A stretch of 64,000 bases of DNA from Agriotes lineatus. Taxonomy: Eukaryota; Arthropoda; Insecta; Coleoptera; Elateridae. The notes under the pieces are model-generated. The model saw only the letters and a program-made list of their open reading frames with translations, was not told the DNA's origin and made no database searches. Each line of letters begins with the position of its first letter. Positions within the stretch are counted from its first letter, which is position 1. Positions 32,290-45,000 of this stretch are shown here, piece after piece. Made by a program: the position numbers and the translations under genes. The stretch is taken from positions 1 through 64,000 of the forward strand of contig CALNHX010003554.1 in the NCBI GenBank assembly GCA_940337035.1, read 5' to 3'.

Positions 32290-32413
32290 TTTTAATCCAT
32301 TTTGTAGCAGCTTCTTCTCTACATCCTTCATGAGGTTCAATATCCTCCTTGATAGACTTGGTGGCTTCTTTCCAGTTTTTCTGGAAGTCTTTGATATTTT
32401 TAGCAGTCACTAT
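32290..32413 (-). CDS. Candidate terminal exon of an unidentified minus-strand gene
   Basis: After a plausible acceptor (TTTTATATATAG) the minus strand reads TAKNIKDFQKNWKEATKSIK and on through DIEPHEGCREEAATKWIKIKNF to a stop at about 32292. The composition is protein-like (charged, no low complexity) and ends in a stop followed by AT-rich sequence. I do not recognise the family. It lies downstream of the PP5 stop on the same strand, and no other exon could be assigned, so it may be a chance frame or a TE remnant. Confidence 0.3.
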
Positions 32414-32419
32414 ATATAA

Positions 32420-33001
32420 AAATACTGCCACTAGTGTATCCTATTCAAGAATCCACATCATGCTTATGATTTAAAAACTGTCACCAAGGAGTTTACCAAC
32501 AGTAAAATGCAACAAACAGAAAGGTAGAAAGTGCTTAAAAGTTTTATTAAAATAGACTAGCAGAAATAAAAGTATTTGGATCGTTCTTAGTTCCTACAAA
32601 AATACACAGCAAGTATTTCCTTAAAAATAAGAATTTAGGGCAGTATTTTCTAAAATTATTGACTTTAAAGTACCTTATATTACCTAAACTCGAGACAACC
32701 AACAAGGCATCAAAATTAATGAAAATAAAATAAATAATTTTATTTCAAAAGTTTGTGTTGTACAACTGCTTATTAAAAAATTGAATAAGTGGAGGCATCT
32801 ACAATAGTAAGAAAATAAGGAAACTAAACAACAAACTGCTTAAAAAGAGTTAACAACGTAACAAGGAATTAAATTAAATACATCTGACAGGCGACGGTTA
32901 TTTAATTTCCTACTTAAATTAATGCTAATGTTTTCGGAAACTTTCACTGTAAAAATTACCCTATACATTAATTAATATGTCTACGCTGCGGTGAGCAGGT
33001 A
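32420..33001 (-). other. Probable PP5 3' UTR and downstream flank
   Basis: AT-rich and non-coding. Minus-strand AATAAA-like signals occur (for example in the stretch near 32735-32750), but which is used cannot be told from sequence. Confidence 0.4.
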
Positions 33002-33061
33002 CTAGCACATTAAACTTAATAGTGAATTGGCATAAGCCATTGGTTTTACGTTTGGATGAGG
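33002..33061 (-). CDS. PPP5C: PP5 exon 10 (C-terminus and stop)
   Basis: After a 57-nt intron (GTAAGT...TTTCAG) the frame reads PHPNVKPMAYANSLLSLMC and stops at 33002-33004. The C-terminal helix region matches PP5. The 57-nt intron contains no stop in frame, so retention would insert 19 residues. Confidence 0.95.
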   Translation of the reverse strand, partial: PHPNVKPMAYANSLLSLMC

Positions 33062-36000
33062 CTGAAAAGAAATGCACAATTTTAAGCTGCTCCGTGTAAC
33101 AAACGACAGAATACTTACCACAGCCTCATATGTGGTATATTTTGGAATCATATCTTTACCCTTAAGTGTTATGAACGCTCCTTTGTTACCCATGGTATCA
33201 CTAAAAAACAATTTATGTAAGAAACAGTTATTATTGGTAGAACCGGATCTAGGAGTTTTGGTGGACACGGCAAAGTAACATTTTAACGAACCCCCCCGTC
33301 ATCCCCTCCAATCTCTTCCCATCATTTTGTTAGCAATATTATAAAATCTAAAAGTGAGAATACTTCTAGCGTTGTAATGAAGTCTTACTTGAGACATACA
33401 TGACCTAAAGTTCTTTGCAGACATTTTCTAAGTTTCAATTTTCTGAATGGAAAACACGAAACTGAAATAGTGTAAATGGCTTCACCCACTTTGCTCAAAC
33501 TTTGTAACTGCAGTTCTGACAATTCCATCATGTGGAAATATTTTCGTGAGAATAAGAACATCTTTATGGAGGGAAAGGAGGCTATTCTGTTGACCTTTCC
33601 GGAACAAAAATTTACATCCACCAAACTTTATAAGGGTAAGCACAACAGCATGACATGATAACATTAGAAACGGTGAAGTGTGCAGAAGAAGTTGTTAAGA
33701 ACGAGCTACTGCACCCCAGGAAAAATTTAAAGAAGTGTAATGTGTGTACAGGATAAACTGAGGAACATACATAGTGATCAGTACGGTTGAACAAAGAAGT
33801 AAATAGAAGAAGAAAAGGAAGTTTAGATTCATTAACAGGATTCAAGAGGAAAATTACCATTTGATCTAGTTCAAAAGAGTAAAAACATGCCAAGAACACC
33901 ATGAAGTCTTGGACATACCACAATTACAAGAAAATCTGCCTCAGAATATAAAACCAGAAAACACGGATACCCCCATGAACCCAATACAACACAATTAATA
34001 CAAACAATGAATGATTTTAAGGCAGAAATAAGGCAAATGGTAAAGGAAGAAGCACGGCAAAACAGAGATGACTTGAAAAATGTAATTGAAAAAAAAATGG
34101 GAATTGCTATAAAAAACTGAAAAACGACAAAGAATAACATGAAAAGATTAAAAGAAAAAAATAGTTGTAAAAGTGTAACGCTAGCATCTGCATAAATTTA
34201 AATATGAACATTAAACAATATATAATTTATGCTTCGCTCGTTTAGGCGTTATCAGACTGTGTATCTGACCAGCGCGCAAACCAGTGATAGCAAACTCGTA
34301 CCCGCTATGCACAATAGACGCGAAGACGCAACCCTCGTGCCGCCTTCCACCTGAGGATGTCTAAAGTGGCTGTGATGATAACGTAGATCGAGGGCTATAA
34401 AAGCAGGTTTCTCGGCCCTACAATGCACTTGAGTCCACCGATCCTGACCACAAACACTAGGCCAACTGGGGGCGCAGCCCCTATCCCTGATCCTCCCTGG
34501 GCGTCTAAATTGTGGTAGTGCCTGCCTGCCTCTTAAACGCATTTCCTGACCATTACCATCCCCTGCGACCGCAGATAATACGTTTAAACTGTGGTAGTGT
34601 CTGCCCGCCTCTTAAAACATATTTGCTGACCAGAATAATCCCTTGCGACCGTAATCCATGAGGATATTAACTTTCCAATATTCACGACACCGATGTGAAC
34701 TTTATTGTACGCACCGCCTAAAAACGGTACGAATAAATTAACTGTGGCAATCGACTTACTTGTAGGGGCCACCAAATACGTACTACGCCTCCCTCCTGGA
34801 GCTCTAAAGGCAAAAATAGTCACCTAAACTCCGACCTCATGAACCCAGCCGTCTGCAAGAATCGACCTGTCAAACCAATTTGCTGGTGAAAAACTAGCAA
34901 ATTTAACTTGCAGAATTATGCGCCACCCTTGCGCCGCGAGCAGCGCATTACCATCCAGAAGTGCGATCACAACCTGCGTCAACCTGCTCACACCCCAGGA
35001 GGCAGAGGTATCGCCTATATCAGCGTAATTTATGAGTTTAATTCCAGCCCCACGAACGTAAATAACACTGAGTTTTGGAGGTCAGCCGGCAGGGACATTC
35101 GCTCTACTGGTTCAAGTCGGGGCCGTTGTCCGCAAGGCAGATGCATTACAAAAATTGCCCTGATCGCTCCGTGGCAACCGTCGGTCATACAGCACTGTTA
35201 GATGGGTTGCATTTCACAAAGAAATAACGACATCGGTCCCCCATAAGAAATTATTAATTTTGTAATATAGTCCAGTCATTAAAAGGAAATAAAACGGATT
35301 TGCTTACAAAAGGTCATGAAGTTTTGAAACTTGGCAGGAATGTCGACCCATATGCCCTAACGATGGCTCTTAATTTGCGACCTCGAGAGGTCGCCGCTCG
35401 CGCAGCCATCTTGGAAAAATGGCGCCCGAAAACAGTTTTTGAGGTATAACTCCGTTCCTGTTAATCGTATGCAAAAAAGTTCTAATTATAAATTAAAGAG
35501 GATAATATTTTCTACAAAACAACACTAATAACATTTTCTCGTCAGATTGATAGTTTTCGAGTTAGCGGGATGGGAAGTAGAGCGAAAATTTCGAATTCGC
35601 GAAAAAACTGCGTTTTCACACGAATTTTTTCACTTTATCTATTTTTACCTAACAAAATTACTAGTACATCCATTACATACAATGACACGTGGGACCCCAA
35701 CACCATGCACTATTCCAATGAAAGTCCCCCAATAGGGCGGATCTACTCGACATGGACAATGCGGAAAGTTGGTCATTGGACTTGTGTTAAGGTGGAACAA
35801 CGTTGTTAAAGTGACAGCATATTACGATATTTGTTATATTATGGTAAATGTCGTCATATGCTGTCATGTTTACAATGTTGGGTTACGTTTACACACATGC
35901 ACAATGCCAGTTGTTTGTATCCGCCGAAGAATATTAATTTCCACGTTGGAACGCATGTAAACCGCTACCGCATGTACGTTTTCAAATCTGCGCGAGATAA

Positions 36001-39000
36001 AGAGAGACCATACTGAGTACCAACCAAATCTTTATTGTTCAAAGCATTCATGCCCATTGATCCACCTGAACAACAGAGCCGAAGCTTTCATTTCTGGATG
36101 GTGGATTTTTGTTTCACCGAGTGGTATGGCATCGCAACGATTCGTTCGGAACAATTTGTATACTTTATGTGGAATACGTTAAGCGGCACTAAGGATCAAA
36201 CGCATGTATAGTTTTTGACGGTTATCCGGATAACTTCGATAGCATGAGCACGAAAAGCGCGGAAAGACATCGATGTTTCAGGTCGCAAACCTGCGCTGAT
36301 AGCGTTTTCGATGAAGCAATGATTTCCACTGTTTCGCAAGAAAAGTTTCTGCCCACCGATTCGAACAAAAGGCGTTTCATTCCTATGTTAATGAAGAAGT
36401 TTGAAGAGCATGGTTATACAGTAAAGCAATCCGTGGAGGATGCGGATTTGCTCATAGTCCAAACAGCGCTCGATATGTTCTCTTCATATTCGTTTGTTTA
36501 TGTTGTAGGGGAAGACATAGATCTATTGGTTCCGTTAACCGCAAGGGCACGAAATCATGCCAATGTTTTTTTGCAGAAACCAGCCAGAGAAAAGATTGCG
36601 GAACAGATATTTTCTGGGCAAAGCCTCAACTACAAGGATACCGTAGCGAAGAATTTTCAGTTTCTCCATGCATTCAGTGGCTGCGATACCACCTGTGCTC
36701 TGTTCAACCAGAGGAAAATCAAATTTTTCAACCTCCTTCAAAAAAACGACAAGTTGGCTAATACTATTAAAATCTTTCAGCATCCAGAAGCAGACGTTAA
36801 TGCTCTCGCTACAGCTGCAGTGCATCGCATGAAAACGACTCATTGGATTCCCTCCAATACGAATGTTTTGTGAAGGCTCTTTCCAAAAACAAATTTAACC
36901 TTACCTCCCTGCCTCCGACAGAAGATTCTGCACGTCAGCATTGCCTACGGACATATTATCAAGTTCAGATGTGGAATGGCATTACGAAAAACCCGGAGGA
37001 ATACGGTTGGCAGAAAACAAGAACAGGGCTTAATGTTGTTCGCACAACACAACAGCCAGCCCCGACATACTTCTCCAGTCAATTTCTTGCAGATGTAAAA
37101 AAGGCTGTGGGACGGCATGCGGGTGTCGGAAGATTGGGTTAAAATGTTCGGCACCCTTTTTCTATTGCAATAGTGTAGCTTGTGAAAACATTCCTGACAT
37201 TGTGGAAGATTCTGACGAAGAGGACGACAATGAGGCTGCAGATATTCTTGACTCCTTACAAATGTACGAGGAGAATGAAAGAGAAGAAGAAGAGGCTGGT
37301 GACTCTAAAAAATCATTTGCGCCAAAACTATCGCAACGTGCAAAGCTGCGGAAAAGCAAGTAGGTAATCAATTCGATTGTGGATTAGGCCTACTGGGGAA
37401 ACCACGTAAAAAAACGCGCCGATGCACTCTACCTCATGGGTGGTGTAGAAACGAGTTGCAATATGTATTGGTTTTAATAATGTTTCTGTACAACAAACTA
37501 TAGATTAGTTAATTTGTGGTTAATGTAAAAAAACTGTTGAAAATACAGATTTTTTGCGAATTCAAAATGTTCGTTTTAGTTCTAAGCCCTTTAACTCGAA
37601 AGCTAACGATCTGACAAAAAAATATTATTAGTATTGTTTAGCAGCAAATTTTATTCTCTTTAATTTATCATCAGAACTTTTTTGCATAGGATTAACAGGA
37701 ACGGAGTTAAACGCCAAAAACTGTTTTTGGGCGCCATTTTTCCAAGATGTTGGCGCGAGCGGCGACCTCCCGTGGTCGCAAATTAAGAGCCATAGTTAGG
37801 GAATATGGGTCGACATTCCTGCCAAGTTTCAAAACTTCATGACCTTTTGTAACCTAAAATATTATAATGACTGGACTAATATACAATTCATTTAATACTA
37901 AAACGACCAATTAATTGTACTATAGTTACCTACAATATATTTATGGTTTTGTTATCTGGTGTTTTCCTGAAAGTATACAGTATGTCCCTGGATTGGGTTA
38001 CAAAGAGGGAAAAAGTTTATTTTTGACTTCTCAAAAAAAAAATCACTCTTTATAAAAAAACACTGCTTATTCTCAAACTAAAAATGCACTTGCCAAAATT
38101 TAAGTTGGAGCAAACCCTGCTTCCGATTGAGCTAACCCCAGTGTCAAGACATTTTAAAATTCTACGAATGTGCGACTTTTGGAAGTATTTCTGTTCAAAG
38201 ATTACGACCTCGCTTGTATATAGTTTTAGTCATATTTTCACGTTCAATATTTCATCAAATTGTGTGCAGGCGGCTAACGGTTCATAATTTTAAGCAGCTT
38301 TAATGGCCACTGTAATTTTCTGTAAGACACTCGTTCATAATTATTTTCTTGGCTTATTTAAAATCCTATTGATTTAGTAAGCAGCCTTTTCTAAAAGTTT
38401 CGGCGAGCTAGGTTGCCGACGGGGCGGCGTTCGATTCGCGATTGATTGCAGGTGGTCAGAACGTGCGGAAAACTTTTTCCCCGTACGCCGCGTTCCGTAG
38501 CGTATCTTGCTTCGGGGAGTGCGTGTCTGGCTGTTGAAGTAGCAAGTTGTGTGGTTTTGTGCGGCTCCTTTCGTCGACCTACGTCCTTTAATCTCGAATG
38601 CCTGGAAGGCAATTTTCCGCTAATCAGCTGGGATCCAATCTTCGAGGACGTGCAAAAAATGTCTCCCTAGTCTTCTTTTTCCCATGTGGGTCTCGCATCG
38701 AGCCCTGTGAAAAAGGGATCCAGAGTATGCAACACCCACGAACACAGGTGCAGCCTGCAGCTTCTCTACGCTGTGAAGCGAGCTCCCGACACTAACTGTG
38801 AGGACAGGCAAAACTGCAGTAAACAAGGTGGCATGCATAGAAATTAAGCCATAGTTACCCAATCTAGGCTTGCATGTAATAGCATATTCACGCACTAAAT
38901 TAAATGTTAGTGACTCCTTCTGGGCTCGCATCCATAACCATATTCTTGCATTAAGTCAACTGTTAGCGATCCATTCTAGGCTCGTATTCATAACAATATT

Positions 39001-42000
39001 CTTGCATTAAGTTAACTGTTAATGACCCATTCTGGACTCATATTCATGACCATATTTTCGCACTAGATTCAATATTAGTGACCCATTCTGGGCTCATATT
39101 CGCTACCGTATTCTCGCACTAAGTTGAATGTTGGTAACCCCTGCTGGGCCCATAGTTGTAGTCCGAGTTACTGTTTCTTATTTTGTACGCTGACGAATGT
39201 CTGTGTATACCCATTCATGTGTTAGACTGATAGATTGGTTTGTTATATGCTGTCTTGTGATTTCCCCCGGCGCCTGTGCATGCTTATTTTCAGGGTAAGT
39301 TACTCACTGTGTAAGATCGATGTGAAGTGGAGCCTGGAAGAAATTGTAAGCGTCACAGGTAGGTCAGGCTGCTCATCGTCGAAGTACGGGGAGTTGTGAG
39401 GCTGTACATATATCCTACCCCATTTGGCTTTTGGGGTTCTGCCAAGCGTGGGATCCAAGTCTGAATACCTTGGCGCCCATTTATTTTGCAACACCCTATA
39501 CATATCGTAACGCTTGCCTATGGTGTACCGTTTCTAGGACCATGCCCATCTCCCTAAGCGTATCAAGCTGTGGCTATTGGCCTGTTTTCGAGAATTCCAG
39601 GGCAAGTGTTGGCATCTCCCAGACATGATAAAACAATTGGCACTCCCGCACCCGTAAGTGTCATTAAAACCATTTGATACCGTAACATGAGGTATAAATT
39701 AATATCACCCTTAGTAAGGAGGTGAAACGTGACAAAAGGATTACGGCTTAATAAATATTGAAAGGAAGAAGAAGCACTAGAAGTCCTGAAAAAAGATCTA
39801 AATGTAGAAACAGCAGTTAAAAATTGGTTTGAAATAGGAAAAGAAGAAAGAGCACAAAAAGAGCAGCAGCAGTAGAAATACAAATTTTAGAAAACAAACT
39901 GAAAATATTCGTCAAAAATGATTTTACAAGAGAACAAAAAATACAGAAAAAAATAAAGATAGGATTCTAGAAGCTAAAATTAATGGTATAAAGTATAAAT
40001 GTAATACAAAAGAAGCTAGACTGCGCCTTAAGCTAGAAACTGCCAAAAACTAGAAATGCAGAGAGGTAAAACAAACACAATCGAAGCATGAACACAGGCA
40101 ATCATTAATAAAGAAGGTAACAATAAACAATGAAGAACTAGAAAACAATAGAATAGCTTGCAAAAACAAAGAGAGTAACATACTAATAATGGCTACATGG
40201 AATCTTAGAGAAATAAACAAAAATGGTGCAATATAATTTGAACAACAGTCCAGGCGGCATACCGAGTGATTTTTTAAAAACTCAACTGTAGCAGGCCCTG
40301 GAAGCCAGAATCAGTTGGCAATACTGAAATGTATTGTTGGTGACACTGTAAGTCTATGTCAAATTCGAGGTCATCAGGTTAGGTTTTGCGTCAGTCTGTG
40401 TCAAAACTGACGCAAAACCTAACCTGCTAACCTCGAATTTGACATCAACTGACAGTGCCAGCAACAATACATTTCAGTATTGCCAACTGATTCAGGCTAT
40501 CCAGGGCCTGTTGCAATTGAGTTTTTAAAAAATCACTCTGTATATCAAGGGCAGACAAATTTGTTACGTACCATACAGATTACGATTTTTTGGAAAAAGG
40601 AATTTGAATTAAAAACGTAACAGAAAACGCATTATTTGAATTCAAAAATAAAACTGTAAGAATGTGCTATCTGAGGCTGCAGGGAAAGTACAAAAAAATT
40701 AGTTATTATAAATGTACATAGACCGATCGAAGAAAGTGATGCAACAAAAAATTCCACGCTATGATGTGCAATTGATACCTACTCGATTTCATTGGGAAGT
40801 TGGAAAAGGAAGAAAGAAATCGACTCATGATGGGAACTCGCAGCAAACACAAATAACAAATAATAATGGACAGTTGCTAGTGAACTTTGCAGCAGAAAAA
40901 TAAAGGATCGTTACGGTAATTTTTCTAAAACGTAAAGAGATACATAAGGAAACGTGGGTTTCATCCAACGGGCTGTTTCTAAATCAGAGCACAGTCTTAT
41001 TGAGAAAATCCATGCCCCAAATATGCTACATGTCAAGAGCTATATTTTAGACCACTTCATGGTACGCACTAAACTTTGACTACAAATCCCAACTCTGTCT
41101 ACAAAAGGTAAGAACTTAAATTTACACAGAACTAGAACGGAAAAAGGTGTTGAAAAATGGGAATGTGGGGGCAGGTTAAGGAAGATAAATACAGCTAAGT
41201 TGAATTTGCTGATATAGAAAAAAACAAAAGAATATGTGAGAATAAGAAGAAACAAAAGAAGTTACTAAGAAATAAAAAGTGTTTCAAGAAAAAATAAACT
41301 CCGGGTTCAGATGGTATCACAGCAAAACTAATAAAAAATGGAGGTACTACACTAAGGAGTATAATATATAATGCAATTTTTAACATACAGAAGAAACAAA
41401 TGCCATGAGATTGGATAAGGTAATAATTAATCCAGCCCATAAAAAAGACGACGACTTAAATTGTGAAAATTACAGACTAATAACTACTGAATATTTTTTT
41501 ACATAGGCAAGATTCTAACACCAGTAATAAAAGAGACAATTGAAAGAAGCAGAAAAAATATTGGCAGATTAGCAACATGGATTCTGATTATGAAAATCCG
41601 TTACAGATTAACTGCTTTACGACAGCTTCAAGAGAAAACCACCTACATACAAGCTCTTTATTGACTTTAAACAACTATACGACTCAATAGACAGGGATGG
41701 AGAGTTAAAATAAAACAGCAGTTAATAGAGCTAGAAAGATAACATCAAGTAACAATGAATACAATAAGAATAAGAGGAAGTTAAAACTCATGCTGGACTA
41801 GGACAAGGAGACCACATGTCGTAACTCTATTTACCCTAATAAGGGATTGCGAAATAAACAAAGAAGCAGTATCTTAAAAACATCCTACCAGTATTTGGCA
41901 TATGCCGACAATTTGACATTTTTAGCCAAGCCATCAGTCTGTTTAAAAAATTAGAAAAGAAAGCAGGAAAATATGGTTTAAAAGTTAATGAAGAAAAAAC

Positions 42001-45000
42001 CAAGTACTTGATCTCATGGATAAATGCCTCTCAAGGTACAAACGTAAAACATCTGAAAATAAAAAAGAAAGAGGAAACCAAAGGGTATAATTTTGAAGTG
42101 CAGAGGGTGTGAAAGTGAAATTGTAAGAAGAATAATAGGATCAAAAAGTGCAGTTTTGTTACATCAGTAACAGTAATCAGAGGGACAAATACATCAACAA
42201 TAGTAAAATTAAGTGCACAAGACAATAGTAATACCAACAGTGACATTCGGTAGTGAAGCAAGGGTATTACGAGGTACTGATATTAAAAGACTATTGATAT
42301 TGGAAAGAAAGATACTAAGACGGATTTAGATGCATCAAAGAGGGGGATGGATGGAGACCAAGAACAAATACGAAAATTTAAAAAACTATAACCAATCAGA
42401 AGAACCAGAACAGATGAGTAAAAGGGGCACATCAAGAAAAAGTGGAAACAATGCGGTCAAAACGATCTGCAAATAAAAGACTTAACAAATAATTGCATTA
42501 CATAGAAAAAGATGCAAGAAAGTAGAAGAACAAGCCCTGCGCCATAAAGGCCTATTGAGTCCAATAATATATTGTAATGATATGAATATAGGAGTATAAA
42601 AATAAATTTTAAAATAGGATTAAGGGATTATAGTAGTTGGATATTATAAGGATCAATTCGAATATGAATTGGGAATTTGAATAATTGATAGGTAATTAGA
42701 AGAAAATAAAGAATTTATAATTGAATAAAATGAGGCTAATTGAAAAACAAGGATTCGAATTTAATGTAATACCCTAAATATGAAATTGGAAAATATGACA
42801 AATACTTAATCGAAATAGATTATTGCACATAGTGGGTAGAAATCAAAAATAAAGATATACTGTGTTGGAAGGAGAAACTATGAAATCGTTAAGGACTTTG
42901 TTTTAATTATTAAGATAACAAATTTGAAAAATTTAAAGCTGTAATTAATTTGGAGTACTTAAAATTATGAAATAAACCCTATTTTAAAAAATAAAATGTT
43001 TGAAAATTACGAAGGGTTAATATTAAGACAAAATTTGCGTAGTGAAATAGAAATAAAATTTTAAAATAAGAAGATGAGATACCAAATGGAGGTGGATACG
43101 AAGCATATGGTGAGAAACTAAACTAAAAGCAGAACTAATCTACAGAGGAGAATAAATAGAGAAAAATACTGAATTAAGTTTATTGAGGAATTACATTTGA
43201 CATTGCACATCGATTAAGTTGGGTTGCATCGAGCTGTTGGTATGAGGGGAGATCGTTGGTAGAGGGAACATTTTTGAAGGATTTGGCAGTTAAGGTTTGG
43301 TGTCCTATACTTGTACCAGGGTCTTTGGTACTGGTTGGTGGAGTACTTTGGAAGAGTGTTTTTGGATACGGTATTGGATATGAATTACTGCAACTGGGGT
43401 CTATTTGGGTCCATGCTGTGAGGGAGCTTCTGTTCCAGATTCTAGGCAGTTTTGACATATTGGTTGTCAGTGGAGGATTTCACCGTGTTTATTGAATGGA
43501 GCAGTTGTGATCGGTAGCAGAGTGGGACAAGTTGGTTTATGCTGAGGACATTGATAAGTTCGAGTGAAAAGTGGGTAACTAGGTATTTAAATAAGCACTG
43601 AAAGAAAATAAAGAATAAAAGGTGAATTCATTATTAAGGAATTACTTACTGTTTGATATTGTTATATAACAAATAATGTAACAATCTGGTATTTGTCATT
43701 GCATTTTTAAAGTTGTTTGATGCATCATTTGACAGAATTTATTTTGAGTTGTCAAAATTAAAATCAGAACATCAAATTTCAGAATAAGCAATCTAGATAA
43801 AAGGAATCCACCCCTGATTTTCAGAAGCTAGCTAAAAGAATAATTTTTAATATTCAAATAATAATAAACAGGGCAATTTTAAATTGATTAAAATAAAACT
43901 TATAAATATATACTCATAGGTAAAGCAAAGTGAGAGCCTGAATCAATTCAATACATATGATATAAAGTCAAATGTAAAACGATGGTAATAAATATGGAAT
44001 CGACAAAGCACAACATGAAGATGAAAGATATACAGTTTGAACAGGTCAATTCAAAAAGATATTTAAGAATCATCGTAGTGAAAATCAGGAAAATGAAAGA
44101 GAACATTAACAATAGAATTTAAGCTACATGAAGATTATGCAACTCAATAAAATTAATATTCCTACTAGGCAAGAAGCAGATTGTGAGGTTGTAAAATTTC
44201 TTGGTTACCTAGCAAGGTAATTAAAGGTGTAGTGAGTGGACTGGATATTGTAAAATTAGGGTGCAAAGTGAGGTAATGAAGAGTAACTAAAAACCAAAAC
44301 TTAAAAATAGTGAAATACAAGCATAACAAGTGCTAAAGGTCAAGCTTAAGAAGAATAAAAACAGAGAAAAACCCAGCATGCTGGCTCTGCAACATTGCCA
44401 GATTTAAATTTGATACCTGAAACTACCGATGAGTGATAAAAACAGCAAAACAAGAGCCAGAGCTAAAAACACTGTATCAATAACGAAATATTATGACAGG
44501 AAAAAGGTGAGCAAAACTACAGAAGACAGAAGTAGAATTACATCAACAATTAGAAGCGCCCAATAAAACTGCTAGAACATAGCTTAAACGAACAGAAAGC
44601 ACAAAAACAACTGTAACAGGCTTGAGTCATTCACCATTGAGCTATTTAATATTTACACATGCTAGAGTGAAGCTGTGCTATACTTTTTATATTGTAGTAA
44701 TTAGGTTAAAGGCTCTGTCATGGTAGTCAAGTATTAAAAAAAAAGATACTCTACAGTTTTGCTATGATGTTGCTATGTCTATGATGACCTACAGTAATAA
44801 AGAATATTATTATTAAGTTCTTTAGCCATATAATATTTTATCAACTTAGTCAAATCACATCATCATCATTAAATAAAGATGCCAGAAGCATAAGCCCTTC
44901 CTAGATCCGGTACTAATTATCGATCACCTTAGTACTCACCAATAGTTAGGCGCAGAAAAAACAGTAATGCACTTATTATCATGAGCAACTTCATAGCCAT

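Larger units (their letters stand above)
35269..37877 (+). mobile_element. Element with about 330-bp terminal inverted repeats carrying a PIN/XPG-like nuclease gene
   Basis: The termini are AGTCCAGTCATTA (35269) and its inverse at 37877. The arms (35269 to about 35605 and about 37550 to 37877) match closely over some 330 bp. AATAT flanks the element on both sides (35264-35268 and 37878-37882); if the TIR starts one base earlier (TAGTCC) the duplication is ATA. Inside is a single plus-strand gene with motifs of XPG/FEN1-type PIN nucleases and a Cys-rich tail, and no DDE transposase. Academ-superfamily DNA transposons are reported to carry an XPG-like domain and 3-4-bp duplications, so a relation is possible. 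The copy has at least one nonsense codon and two frameshifts. Confidence 0.82.

Noticed and set aside
33062..33118. PP5 C-terminal exons as one uninterrupted exon
   Set aside because: The 57-nt segment begins GTAAGT and ends TTTCAG, and its removal gives the conserved AVPHPNVKPMAYAN junction.
38863..39148. CRISPR-like array
   Set aside because: Units are contiguous 56-bp copies without unique spacers, and the genome is eukaryotic.
39425..39520. Primer-binding-site-like GGGCGCC and possible LTR
   Set aside because: Only a weak motif match; no paired LTR or coding region supports it.
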